Made by a program: the position numbers and the translations under genes. DNA of 56,315 bases, from NCBI RefSeq assembly GCF_003012745.1, contig NZ_PXYK01000035.1, positions 1 through 56,315 of the forward strand, read 5' to 3'. Below, piece after piece: positions 37,156 through 45,435 of the stretch; the first letter of the stretch is position 1; every line of letters starts with the position of its first letter. Source of the stretch: Kumtagia ephedrae. Its GTDB lineage: Bacteria > Pseudomonadota > Alphaproteobacteria > Rhizobiales > Rhizobiaceae. The notes beneath the pieces are model-generated. The model was not told the origin of the DNA. It saw nothing but the letters and a program-made list of their open reading frames with translations, and did no database searches.

Positions 37156-38100
37156 TCAGCCGGCCAGGCCGGCGCGCCGCGCCTGCCACGTGGCGGGCGT
37201 CTGCGGCTTGACGAACAGGCCGGCTATCTGCGGCAGCTTCGCGCGCACTGCACTTTCCAGCCGCAGCACGCAGGCCTCGATTTCCGGCGCGGTCGCCTTG
37301 TCCTCGAATTCGAGGCTGAGCCCCGCCACGACCTGCTCAGGACCGAGATGGACGGTGATCACTCCGTTGGCGCCGTGCACCGCGGGGTCGGCACGCGCCG
37401 TCGCCAGGATCGTCTCCTGCAGGACAGGGTCGGCCGCCTCGCCCATCAGCAGGCCCTTGCTCTCGCGTGCCAGGAAGATCGCGGTGAGCGCCAGCACGAG
37501 GCCGATGCCGACCGAAGCGGCGCCGTCGAGTTCGGGAATGTCGAAGACCTGCGAGGCGGTGATGCCGACGAGGGCGATCATCAGGCCGAGCAGCGCGGCG
37601 CTGTCCTCGAACAGCACGGTGAAGACGCTGGGATCCTTGCTGCGGCGGACAGCTTCCAGATAGCCCAGCCGGCCCTTGGTGACGCGGAACGCCTTCAGGG
37701 CGACCAGCCAGGAGAAGCCTTCGAACAGGATCGACAGGCCGAGCACGACATAGGTGACGGCGACGTTGCGGATCGGCTCGGGTTCGAGGATGTGCATGAC
37801 GCCCTCGTAGAGGGACACCCCCGCGCCGAGCGCGAACACCAGCAGCGCGACGATGAAGCTCCAGAAATAGAGCTCGCGGCCGTGGCCGAAGGGATGCGTC
37901 CTGTCGGCCGGCCGCGCCGCGCGGTGCATGCCGAACAGCAGCAGGCCGCCATTGCCGGTGTCGACCAGCGAATGCACGCCTTCCGACAGCATGGCTGAAC
38001 TGCCGGTGAAGAAGGCGGCGGCGAATTTTGTCGCCGCGATCATCAGATTGCCGGCGAGCGCCGCGTAGATGACGATTCTCGGACCCGAATGCGCGGCCAT
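37156..38100 (-). CDS. Cation diffusion facilitator family transporter
   Basis: 314 aa, about six membrane helices then a cytoplasmic C-terminal domain. AAFFTGSSAMLSEGVHSLVD in helix II carries the HxxxD metal site; FDIPELDGAASVGIGLVLAL in helix V gives the second acidic residue (LDGAAS where many have DxxAS). HPFGHGRELYFWSF is a family landmark. Exports zinc, manganese or iron by proton exchange. ATG 38100 was chosen over a start 19 codons upstream because GTGGAG precedes it. Confidence 0.9.
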   Translation of the reverse strand: MAAHSGPRIVIYAALAGNLMIAATKFAAAFFTGSSAMLSEGVHSLVDTGNGGLLLFGMHRAARPADRTHPFGHGRELYFWSFIVALLVFALGAGVSLYEGVMHILEPEPIRNVAVTYVVLGLSILFEGFSWLVALKAFRVTKGRLGYLEAVRRSKDPSVFTVLFEDSAALLGLMIALVGITASQVFDIPELDGAASVGIGLVLALTAIFLARESKGLLMGEAADPVLQETILATARADPAVHGANGVITVHLGPEQVVAGLSLEFEDKATAPEIEACVLRLESAVRAKLPQIAGLFVKPQTPATWQARRAGLAG

Positions 38101-38187
38101 TCTCCACTCCGCCGTCTGTCTGCCTTCATGAACCGGGCAGACGGCGGATCGTTGCACGCAACGGGCGTCGCGATCGAGGCGATACCC

Positions 38188-39354
38188 TCAGACGAACGGC
38201 TTGCCGATGTCGTATTTCTTCGGCACCAGCCGTCCGAAATAGGCGCGGCCTGCGGCCGACAGGCCGGTGCCGCTCGCATCGAGGAAATCGTCCGGCATGT
38301 GGCGCGTCTTGCCGGCGACGTTGGCCAGCGGCACCTTGCGCAGCACCGTCCTGCCGTTCTCCTCCTGCAACGCCACCGAGCCGCCGCCTTCGGCGGCCAC
38401 CCGCACGGCGAAGGCGCCGGCGTCGAAGGCCTCCTGCTGGTCGACCTTGCTGATGGCGCCGACGAAGCCGCGCGGCATGTAGCCGAGCGCGTCGACGCGC
38501 GCCCGCTTGCCCGGCAGCCCCTCGCGCAGCGCATGCTCGAAGGCCATGCCGAGATCGCCGCCGGAAAGCTTGAGATTGCCGTGCGCGTCACGCTCCAGCC
38601 GCTCCGGCGGGACCAGCGATTCGACCAGGGCGCGGCCGTCCTCGGTCGTCACGCCCTCAGACACGGCGACGATGCAGCGCTTGTGGCGGTCGAGCGTGAG
38701 CTTGACGTCGTCGATGAAGCGTTTCGGCGAGAAGGCGCGCTCCGGCACGTAGACCAGGTGCGGCCCGGACTCCTCGTCGATGCGCCATGCGGTCGAGGCG
38801 GCGGTGAGAAAGCCGGCATGGCGGCCCATGACGATCGCCACATAGATGCCGGGCAGCGCACGGAAGTCGAGATCGGCGGTGAGGAAGGCCCCCGCCGTAT
38901 ATTCCGCAGCCGAAATGAAGCCCGGAGTGTGGTCGTTTTCCTCGAGATCGTTGTCGATGGTCTTGGGGGCATGCACGAAGGCTATTCTGCCGCCGGAGGC
39001 GTCTGTGAGGATCTGCTGCGTGCCCGAGGTGTCGTTGCCGCCGATATAGATGAAGGCATCCGCGCCGGCCTTCTGCAGGCCCTTCAGCACCAGCTCGCAA
39101 TAGGCGGCGTCCGGCTTGTCGCGGGTGGAGCCGAGGGCGGCGCTCGGCGTGCCGGCGATGCGGCGCAACTCGGCCTCGGGGACCGCCGACAGGTCGACGT
39201 AGTCGCCGTCGCGAATACCGCGCACGCCGTGGCGCGCGCCGAGCACCTTTGCGCCCGGATGCTGCTTGCGCACCTCAAGCGCGGCGCCGACCATGGTCTG
39301 GTTGATCACCGCGGTCGGGCCGCCGCCCTGCGCAATCACGAATGTTCCGGCCAT
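38188..39354 (-). CDS. 6-phosphofructokinase, probably pyrophosphate-dependent
   Basis: 388 aa. N-terminal GGGPTAVINQTMVGA; active-site IYIGGNDTSGTQQIL, where the ATP-type GGDGS is replaced by GGND; PKTIDNDLEENDHTPGF with the Lys typical of PPi-using enzymes; later MGRHAGFLTAAS. It transfers phosphate to fructose 6-phosphate, reversibly if PPi is the donor. ATG 39354 was chosen because the preceding 21 codons lack conservation. Divergent from gabT. Confidence 0.9.
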   Translation of the reverse strand: MAGTFVIAQGGGPTAVINQTMVGAALEVRKQHPGAKVLGARHGVRGIRDGDYVDLSAVPEAELRRIAGTPSAALGSTRDKPDAAYCELVLKGLQKAGADAFIYIGGNDTSGTQQILTDASGGRIAFVHAPKTIDNDLEENDHTPGFISAAEYTAGAFLTADLDFRALPGIYVAIVMGRHAGFLTAASTAWRIDEESGPHLVYVPERAFSPKRFIDDVKLTLDRHKRCIVAVSEGVTTEDGRALVESLVPPERLERDAHGNLKLSGGDLGMAFEHALREGLPGKRARVDALGYMPRGFVGAISKVDQQEAFDAGAFAVRVAAEGGGSVALQEENGRTVLRKVPLANVAGKTRHMPDDFLDASGTGLSAAGRAYFGRLVPKKYDIGKPFV

Positions 39355-39478
39355 GCCTTCCTCCGATCTGTTTCCTCCACGGTTTAGCCTAGTTTTGTGT
39401 CCGTGCAACCGCCGCAAGTCCCCACGGCTGAGGTTGAGCTAATCCGGCCGGCACGTACCGACCTGCTTGCAGGAGCAG

Positions 39479-39503
39479 CCTCTGCTGGCCGCAGAGGTTT
39501 TTT
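39479..39503 (+). terminator. Intrinsic terminator upstream of gabT
   Basis: CCTCTGC-TGGCC-GCAGAGG followed immediately by six T. Plus orientation, 105 bp before the gabT ATG, with no gene upstream that would need it. Its 5' strand can alternatively pair: AGCAG (39474-39478) with CTGCT (39482-39486). It may be an attenuator in the gabT leader or the end of a small RNA. Confidence 0.8.
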
Positions 39504-39608
39504 GCTGCTGCGCCATTCAAACGGCAGCTTCGGCGCTATAGTGGCGGCGATCAAGGGCGAAATGCCGTCAACCGGCCGCGGCTCGTGGCCGGATCTTTGA
39601 GGGAAACC

Positions 39609-40895
39609 ATGTCGAACAACGCATCGCTTCAATCCCGCCGCACCGCCGCCATCCCGCGCGGCGTCGCCACCGCCTATCCGGTCTTCGCCGCGCGGGCGGA
39701 AAATTCCGAGCTGTGGGACGCCGACGGGCGCCGCTTCATCGATTTCGCCGGCGGCATTGCGGTGCTCAACACCGGCCATCGCCATCCCAAGGTGATCGCC
39801 GCCGTGAAGGCGCAGCTCGACGCCTTCACCCACACCGCCTTCCAGATCGTGCCTTACGAGCCCTATATCGAGCTCTGCGAGCGGCTGAACGCGCTGGCGC
39901 CGTTCTCCGGCGAGGCCAAGACCATACTGTTCTCCACCGGTGCGGAAGCGGTGGAGAATGCGGTCAAGATCGCCCGCGCCCATACCGGGCGGACCAATGT
40001 CATCGCCTTCTCCGGCGCCTTCCATGGCCGTACCCTGATGACCAGCGCGCTCACCGGCAAGGTGGCGCCCTATAAGAAGAAGTTCGGGCCGATGCCGGCC
40101 GGCATCTGGCACGTTCCCTTCCCGGTGCCGCAGCACGACGTTTCGGTGGCCGATTCGCTCAAGGCGCTCGAATACCTGTTTCGCGCCGACGTCGATCCGG
40201 TCAACGTCGCGGCGATCATCATCGAGCCGGTGCAGGGAGAGGGCGGCTTCCACCCGGCGCCGCCGGAGCTGCTGCAGGGGCTGCGGAAGATCTGCGACGA
40301 GCATGGCATCGTGCTGATCGCCGACGAGGTGCAGACCGGCTTCGCGCGCACTGGAAAAATGTTCGGCATCGAGAATTCCGGCGTCGAGCCGGACCTCGTC
40401 ACCATCGCCAAGTCGCTGGCCGGCGGCTTCCCGCTGTCGGGCGTCATCGGCCGGGCGGCAATCATGGACGGGCCGGAGCCGGGCGGGCTCGGCGGCACCT
40501 ATGCCGGCAGCCCGATCGCCTGCGCGGCGGCGCTCGCCGTGCTCGAGGTGATCGAGGAGGAGCGGCTGATCGCCCGCGCCGACACGCTCGGCGCGCGCAT
40601 CAAGGGCGAGCTGGCGCGCATCGCCCGGCGCAACGACACCGTGCCGATGGAGTTCGTGCGCGGCCCCGGCGCCATGATCGCCTTCGACGTCGTCAAGGAG
40701 GGCGGCGGCAGCGAGCCGGACGCCGATGCGACGAAGCGGGTGACGCAGGCCGCCCTTGCCGAAGGGCTGGTGCTGCTGTCCTGCGGCGTGCACGCCAACA
40801 CCATCCGCATCCTCATGCCGCTTACTATCTCCGACGACATCCTGGCGGAGGGCCTGGGCAAGCTGGAAAAGGCGCTGGTCGCCGCCCAGGGATGA
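39609..40895 (+). CDS. gabT: 4-aminobutyrate aminotransferase
   Basis: 428-aa class III PLP aminotransferase: GABA + 2-oxoglutarate to succinate semialdehyde + glutamate. PLP Lys in TIAKSLAGGFPLSGVIG near residue 267, LIADEVQTGFARTGKMFG near 238, phosphate site FSTGAEAVENAVKIAR, and substrate-pocket region GVATAYPVFAARAENSELWD. Length and motifs match GabT/PuuE. The ATG 39609 is followed by MSNNASLQSRR, a usual start; GAGGGAAACC precedes it. No gabD is adjacent. Confidence 0.93.
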   Translation: MSNNASLQSRRTAAIPRGVATAYPVFAARAENSELWDADGRRFIDFAGGIAVLNTGHRHPKVIAAVKAQLDAFTHTAFQIVPYEPYIELCERLNALAPFSGEAKTILFSTGAEAVENAVKIARAHTGRTNVIAFSGAFHGRTLMTSALTGKVAPYKKKFGPMPAGIWHVPFPVPQHDVSVADSLKALEYLFRADVDPVNVAAIIIEPVQGEGGFHPAPPELLQGLRKICDEHGIVLIADEVQTGFARTGKMFGIENSGVEPDLVTIAKSLAGGFPLSGVIGRAAIMDGPEPGGLGGTYAGSPIACAAALAVLEVIEEERLIARADTLGARIKGELARIARRNDTVPMEFVRGPGAMIAFDVVKEGGGSEPDADATKRVTQAALAEGLVLLSCGVHANTIRILMPLTISDDILAEGLGKLEKALVAAQG

Positions 40896-40908
40896 CGAGC
40901 GGGCGCAG

Positions 40909-40987
40909 GGGGACAGTTTACTTTGTTTCCGCAGAAAGACGGTAGCGCTTGAAGGCTGGCGCGGGCGGAAAAAAGTAAACTGTCCCC
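40909..40987. repeat. Inverted-repeat element, family D copy 1
   Basis: GGGGACAGTTTACTTT (40909-40924) and AAAGTAAACTGTCCCC (40972-40987) are perfect 16-bp inverted repeats; pairing extends inward through TTTCCGC/GCGGAAA with one irregularity. It starts 14 bp past the gabT stop. A second copy is at 42870-42948 in opposite orientation. Confidence 0.85.
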
Positions 40988-40998
40988 GGCACTTACCT

Positions 40999-41439
40999 CT
41001 CGCCCGCCGCGAAGTCGCGGCTGACGGAATCCGCTTTTCGCGGGCGTTTTATCCCCTCCCTTCTCGCTTGGCCTATACTTGTCCGTGAAAGCCGCTCCCT
41101 TGCGGGAATCTGGTGCGCACCGGGTATCAGGAGGGAGCGTCGGCGCCGGGTCGGTCGTGCAATCGGTAGCGCGGCTGGCGAGAGTTGGAGACCCGGGCCC
41201 CAGCCGCGACACCTGCGGAAATGCAGAGCTAGCGGACGGGCAAGAACGCCGGCGGGGCGCGGGTCACCGCGCCACGTACTTTAATTGAGAGGCTCGGCCC
41301 CGCGCCCCGCTTCCCGCACTTCTCTTCAATGGCCAGACTGCAAAAAAGCAGGGCGTGGCGAGGATGGAGCATGTCTGTGGCAGGGCAGTCATATATGACG
41401 AACGATGCGCAATTCCGACGCACCGCTTTCCGGCTGCTC
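40999..41439. other. Intergenic region with several strong inverted repeats; possible structured RNA
   Basis: About 440 bp between convergent genes, no credible gene. TATACT at about 41074 could be a -10 box. Downstream stems: GCTCCCT/AGGGAGC (41094-41138, enclosing GGTGCGCACC), CGCGGCTGG/CCAGCCGCG (41170-41208), and GCGGGGCGCGGG/CCCGCGCCCCGC (41252-41310). Together they could form an unrecognised non-coding RNA of about 230 nt. No known RNA family was identified. Confidence 0.35.
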
Positions 41440-42231
41440 TCACGCCACAACGACGATCGGCGTCTTGCCCTTGTCCTTGACCCGGTCGTAGAGGTCGATC
41501 ACGTCCTGGTTGATCATGCGCACGCAGCCGGAGGAGGCGGCCTTGCCGATCGAGCGCCATTCCGGCGTGCCGTGGATGCGGAACAGCGTGTCCCTGCCGT
41601 CCTTGTAGATGTACAGCGCCCGCGCGCCGAGCGGGTTGTCGAGGCCGCCGGGCTGACCGCCGGCATATTTCTTCAGCGACGGTTTTCGCTCGATCATCTC
41701 GGAGGGCGGCGTCCACGTCGGCCATTTGCGGGTATGGTCGACCACCGCGCGGCCCGACCAGACGAAACCGTCCTTACCGATGCCGACGCCGTAGCGGATG
41801 GCGTCGCCGTTCTCCTGGACCAGATAGAGATGGCGTTCCCTGAGATGCACGACGATGGTGCCGGGCTTCTCGCCGGTGGGATCGACCACCAGCCGGCGCA
41901 GATGCTTCGGCTTCAGCTCGCCCGCCGGGATCGCCGGCAGGGTGAAGCCGCTGTCGGTGAATGAGGAATACATCAGCTCCGGCCGGCCGAGATAGCCGTA
42001 GCCGGCGGCCGGGCCAAGCGAGGCGGTTTCGACCTTGGCGGGGGCCGCGGGAGCGGCTGGCCGCGCCGGCACCGCTGCACGGCTGACCGTGGGCAGGCCG
42101 ATGTCGATGCTGCGGCTGCAGCCGCCGAGCGCCAGCGCGCCCAGACCGAGAAGCGCCATGCGCCGGCTGATGACGACGTTGGAGAGGGCGGGGGCGAGAG
42201 TAAGAGAATCGAGCTTCGACACGGGCGGCAC
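41440..42231 (-). CDS. L,D-transpeptidase (YkuD domain), membrane-anchored
   Basis: 263 aa. YkuD domain with catalytic pattern HGTPEWRSIGKAASSGCVRM (His and Cys present), followed by NQDVIDLYDRV; upstream VGIGKDGFVWSGRAVV. The N-terminus has SRRMALLGLGALALGGC, a lipobox preceded by twin arginines, so it is probably a periplasmic lipoprotein. Residues 40-75 are an Ala/Pro-rich linker. It makes 3-3 peptidoglycan cross-links or attaches proteins to peptidoglycan. The start is uncertain: GTG 42231 has no good ribosome site, and ATG at about 42159 begins right after the arginines. Confidence 0.88.
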   Translation of the reverse strand: MPPVSKLDSLTLAPALSNVVISRRMALLGLGALALGGCSRSIDIGLPTVSRAAVPARPAAPAAPAKVETASLGPAAGYGYLGRPELMYSSFTDSGFTLPAIPAGELKPKHLRRLVVDPTGEKPGTIVVHLRERHLYLVQENGDAIRYGVGIGKDGFVWSGRAVVDHTRKWPTWTPPSEMIERKPSLKKYAGGQPGGLDNPLGARALYIYKDGRDTLFRIHGTPEWRSIGKAASSGCVRMINQDVIDLYDRVKDKGKTPIVVVA

Positions 42232-42470
42232 GCTACACCAGAAACGCTTTACGGACAGGCGCCGCTCACCGGCTGTTTCGAATCTTCATCAATCGTGGTT
42301 GACGAATTGTAAACTCAATAACCTTTTGTATTTGCTTCGGTATTTGACCGCACTCTGTGACTCCCCTGTGGATTTCCATGCTTCCGCCGCAGCCGACATG
42401 GGAACTCCTCCGTTCAGCCACAATGTCGGCCGGAGCCGTTCCTATCTGTCGCCGCGACAGCGAGGGAATC
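42232..42470. other. Intergenic region upstream of the L,D-transpeptidase and small ORF
   Basis: 239 bp, AT-richer than its surroundings around 42285-42345, which is the likely promoter area for the minus-strand transpeptidase and perhaps the small plus ORF. CTGTCG/CGACAG (42447-42461) is a short stem just before the small ORF's ribosome site. Confidence 0.35.
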
Positions 42471-42593
42471 ATGATCAGGACGTTGAAAACCGGGTTCGAA
42501 CCGTTTGCAGCCGCATTGCTGGCGATCGCGCCGCTGCTCGCGGCAAGCATGGGCCTCATCCTGGTCCTGGCCGCATCGGCGGGGGTGTTCTGA
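42471..42593 (+). CDS. Small single-helix membrane protein (hypothetical)
   Basis: 40 aa: MIRTLKTGFEPFAAALLAIA then PLLAASMGLILVLAASAGVF. Basic N-terminus and one hydrophobic helix through to the C-terminus. GAGGG precedes the ATG by 5 nt. No family recognised. Short hydrophobic frames arise by chance in GC-rich DNA, so the call rests on the ribosome site and clean topology. Confidence 0.4.
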   Translation: MIRTLKTGFEPFAAALLAIAPLLAASMGLILVLAASAGVF

Positions 42594-42869
42594 TGGACAG
42601 GCGGGAACGGCCCGGCGGCCTCGCCGCTTCGCGCACGCAGGGCCCGGTCGCGACCGAGCGCTGGCAGGGGTTCATCCTCTCCTTCGAAGAGAGGAGATAT
42701 CCGTGCCGCTTGAAGCCCGGGCGGCCTTCGCCGCGGCATCAGCGGTTCTTCTGATTGTGCCAGGCATGCCACCTGTCTGCGCACGACCTTGCGGCGGCGA
42801 CGCGAGACCTCGTCTGCGTGAGAGCCCGAAAGCGGTTCGCGAGCGCACGGCAGGGATGGTGCAAAGGCC

Positions 42870-42948
42870 GGGGACAGTTTACTTTTTTCGGCCCGCGCGG
42901 ACTTCTGAACTACGGCAGCCTTCTGCCGAAAGAAAGTAAACTGTCCCC
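42870..42948. repeat. Inverted-repeat element, family D copy 2
   Basis: GGGGACAGTTTACTTT (42870-42885) and AAAGTAAACTGTCCCC (42933-42948), with the stem continuing through TTTCGG/CCGAAA. Its spacer, read on the minus strand, resembles that of copy 1 on plus (GCAGAA...GCGCGGGC), so the copies are inverted relative to each other. The remaining intergenic sequence, 42594-43050, shows no gene. Confidence 0.85.
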
Positions 42949-43050
42949 TGCGGTTCCTTCTGCCCGCGGCGGCATCGCGCGCGAATTTCGGCTCAATTGG
43001 GTGGGTAAAACGTTGCCCACTGGTGTCGGCACCTCCCCGGCGGCCGAGGC

Positions 43051-43407
43051 TCAGCCGACCATCTTCTTCATCTCGGCGATCTCGAAGAAGTCGAGCAGGA
43101 TGGCGCCGGCGACGCCGAATGCGGTGAGGATCAGCCCGGTCAGGAAAATCCGGTTCGCGCGCTCGAAGTAACGGCGGCGCAGGCATTTGTGGTCGAGCAG
43201 GTCGGCCAGCGCCTTGATCTGGAAGCAGATGCCGATGAGCATCGGGCCCAGCGCCAGGCCGTCCAGCGGCTCCCACGGGATCGGATTGGCCGCCCAGTGG
43301 GAAAGGAAGCCGAGGGAGAAGGCGAGAACGATGCCGACAACGGTCAGCGTGCCGTTGCGGAAGATGGTCTCGACCAGATCGTCGGGTCTGTAGTCGCGGT
43401 CCGTCAT
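43051..43407 (-). CDS. Hypothetical membrane protein
   Basis: 118 aa. Two or three hydrophobic segments: LTVVGIVLAFSLGFLSHWAA (about 20-40), LALGPMLIGICFQIKALADL (about 51-70), and FLTGLILTAFGVAGAILLDF (about 88-107), with a basic HKCLRRRYFERANR between. Not assigned to a family. It is divergent from the TPR gene across about 80 bp. Confidence 0.75.
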   Translation of the reverse strand: MTDRDYRPDDLVETIFRNGTLTVVGIVLAFSLGFLSHWAANPIPWEPLDGLALGPMLIGICFQIKALADLLDHKCLRRRYFERANRIFLTGLILTAFGVAGAILLDFFEIAEMKKMVG

Positions 43408-43486
43408 GCAGCAATCACCGGGCAGGCTGTGATTCCGTCAAACTCCGGATAGGATGCTAAGAAAGCCTGAACGGAGGCCATGTTCC

Positions 43487-44809
43487 ATGAAGGATCGTCT
43501 CGGACTGGAGCTTTCCGGCGCCGGCCAGGCGAGCCTGCCGCACTACGAGACGGCGCTGCGCGACCTGCAGTGCTTCGCCGGGGATCCCGTCGGCGCGGTC
43601 GACCAGGCGCTCGCGGTAAGCCAGGGTTTCGCCATGGCGCATGTGCTGAAGGGCTATCTCTACGCGCTTTCGACCGAAAAGGCGGCGCTGCCGGTCGCCC
43701 GCGTCTGTCACCAGGCGGCATCCGCCGCGGCCGGGACCGCGCGCGAGCGCGGCCATGCCGCCGCGCTGGGCCACCTTGCGGAAGGGCGCTGGCACGACGC
43801 CGGTCACGTTCTGGCCGCCGTCTCGGCCGAGCACCCGGCCGATGCGCTGGCTTTGCAGGCTGGACACCAGATCGACTTCTTCACCGGAAATGCGGCGATG
43901 CTGCGCGACCGCATCGCGCGCGCCCTGCCCGCTTGGTCGGCCGGCATGCCGGGCTACCATGCGATGCTCGGCATGCAGGCGTTCGGCATGGAGGAGATGG
44001 CCGCCTATGCCGAAGCCGAGGCGCTGGGGCGGCAGGCGATCGAGATCGAGCCGCGCGACGGCTGGGCGCAGCACGCGGTCGCGCATGTGATGGAGATGCA
44101 GAGCCGCCAGCGCGACGGCATTTCGTGGATGCGCGGCAACGAGGCCGCCTGGACCGGCGACAGCTTTCTCCAGATCCACAACTGGTGGCATCTCGCGCTC
44201 TTCCATTATGAGCTCGGCGAGGCGGATCAGGTGCTGGCGCTGGTCGACGGGCCGATCCGCGGCGGCCGTTCGCCGCTGGTCCTCAACCTGCTCGACGCTT
44301 CCGCCATCCTGTGGCGGCTTTGGATGGGCGGGATCGACGTCGGCGACCGCTGGGCCTCGCTCGCCGAGGACTGGAAGCCGAAGGCCGGCGACGGCAACTA
44401 CGCCTTCAACGACATGCACGCCATGATGGCCTTCGTTGGCGCCGGCCTGGAGCAGGAAGCGCGCGGCCTGCTGGCCGCGCAGGAGGCGGCGATGCAGGGC
44501 GGCGGCGACAACGCCGCCTTCACCCGCGACGTCGGCCGGCCCGCCGTGCTTGCCGTCCAGGCCTTCGGCGAAGGCCGCTACGCGGATGCGGCAAGGCTGC
44601 TGCTGCCGCTGCCGGCGATTGCCCACCGCTTCGGCGGCAGCCACGCGCAGCGCGACGTGATCGAGCTGACACTGATCGAGGCGGCGCTGCGCGCCGGCGA
44701 TGGATTTCTCGCCCGCGAACTCACTGCCAAACGTCTGGCGGCACGGCCGGCCAGCCCGCTTTCGGCGGTGTTTGCGGGACGGGCGGAGGCGCTTCCGTCC
44801 TTGTCCTGA
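43487..44809 (+). CDS. Tetratricopeptide-repeat protein (TTC38-like)
   Basis: 440-aa soluble protein of helical repeats. Recognisable runs: GDPVGAVDQALAVSQGFAMA, EAEALGRQAIEIEPRDGWAQ, HAVAHVMEMQSRQRDGISWM, FLQIHNWWHLALFHYELGEA. The order and the NWWHLALF block match the TTC38-like family found in alphaproteobacteria and animals, of unknown function. ATG 43487 was chosen over 43454 because GGAGG lies 9 nt upstream. Confidence 0.85.
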   Translation: MKDRLGLELSGAGQASLPHYETALRDLQCFAGDPVGAVDQALAVSQGFAMAHVLKGYLYALSTEKAALPVARVCHQAASAAAGTARERGHAAALGHLAEGRWHDAGHVLAAVSAEHPADALALQAGHQIDFFTGNAAMLRDRIARALPAWSAGMPGYHAMLGMQAFGMEEMAAYAEAEALGRQAIEIEPRDGWAQHAVAHVMEMQSRQRDGISWMRGNEAAWTGDSFLQIHNWWHLALFHYELGEADQVLALVDGPIRGGRSPLVLNLLDASAILWRLWMGGIDVGDRWASLAEDWKPKAGDGNYAFNDMHAMMAFVGAGLEQEARGLLAAQEAAMQGGGDNAAFTRDVGRPAVLAVQAFGEGRYADAARLLLPLPAIAHRFGGSHAQRDVIELTLIEAALRAGDGFLARELTAKRLAARPASPLSAVFAGRAEALPSLS

Positions 44810-44825
44810 CGAGTTGCCGCCGCCC

Positions 44826-45164
44826 TCAGCGCCCTTGCAGGATACGGATGAGGTTGGGCGTCGGACGCCCCGCCATATATGCTCGATAGTCGGCATAGGA
44901 AAGGCGGCCCGAACTGACGGCGGTGACTATCCGCCGGCACACAACTGTCTTTACCGAGGACACGGAGCTGTTCGTCAGCGCCGCCATCACTTCCATATCC
45001 CTTTTGGAGGGGTTGGCCTTTTTGACGCAATCCGCCACGGCCATCGACCGCAGCTTGGGACTGCCGTCCAGCGCCACCTGCGCGGTCTCGTATTTTTCCT
45101 GACTCACCGCGCAGCCGGCCAGCACCAACAGCGCCACGCCGACAAGAACTGAAATCCGCCTCAA
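44826..45164 (-). CDS. Small hypothetical lipoprotein
   Basis: 112 aa. Lipobox LVLAGC after a short basic start (RRISVLVGVALL). The mature part SQEKYETAQVALDGSPKLR, then ADCVKKAN and VVCRRIVTAVSSGRLSYADY has two cysteines that could pair. TTG 45164 is preferred because GGGGGG lies about 7 nt before it and it gives a normal lipoprotein signal; a TTG 15 nt upstream is possible. No family recognised. Confidence 0.7.
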   Translation of the reverse strand: MRRISVLVGVALLVLAGCAVSQEKYETAQVALDGSPKLRSMAVADCVKKANPSKRDMEVMAALTNSSVSSVKTVVCRRIVTAVSSGRLSYADYRAYMAGRPTPNLIRILQGR

Positions 45165-45435
45165 GATAACCCCCCACAAGTATCAGCTTGCCCCAAGCAA
45201 TCTCATACTTGCAACCGCAGGGCGCGGCAAGCTTGCGCCGCAAGTACCGTGGTCACCGCGATCCCTCATTTTTCCTCATTTTTCCGAGGCTCGAAAAAAT
45301 CTTCCTCTAGGTCTTTTGCCGGCCGGCATGCTCCGCTATTTTGCATCGAAACGGCCCGCGGCGGAGGAGGCTGCAAGCCGCGCTTCGTGGCGGAATAATT
45401 TCGTCGCGAATCCGGCGGCGTTCGGGAGGACAGAC

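Noticed and set aside
40909-40987. Family D element as the gabT terminator
   Set aside because: A second copy at 42870 lies away from any gene end with the same sequence, so it is a repeat element; termination would be a side effect.
41079-41288. A 69-codon plus frame in the gabT-transpeptidase gap
   Set aside because: TTG start, no ribosome site, no family, and it overlaps stem-loops better explained as RNA or repeat structure.
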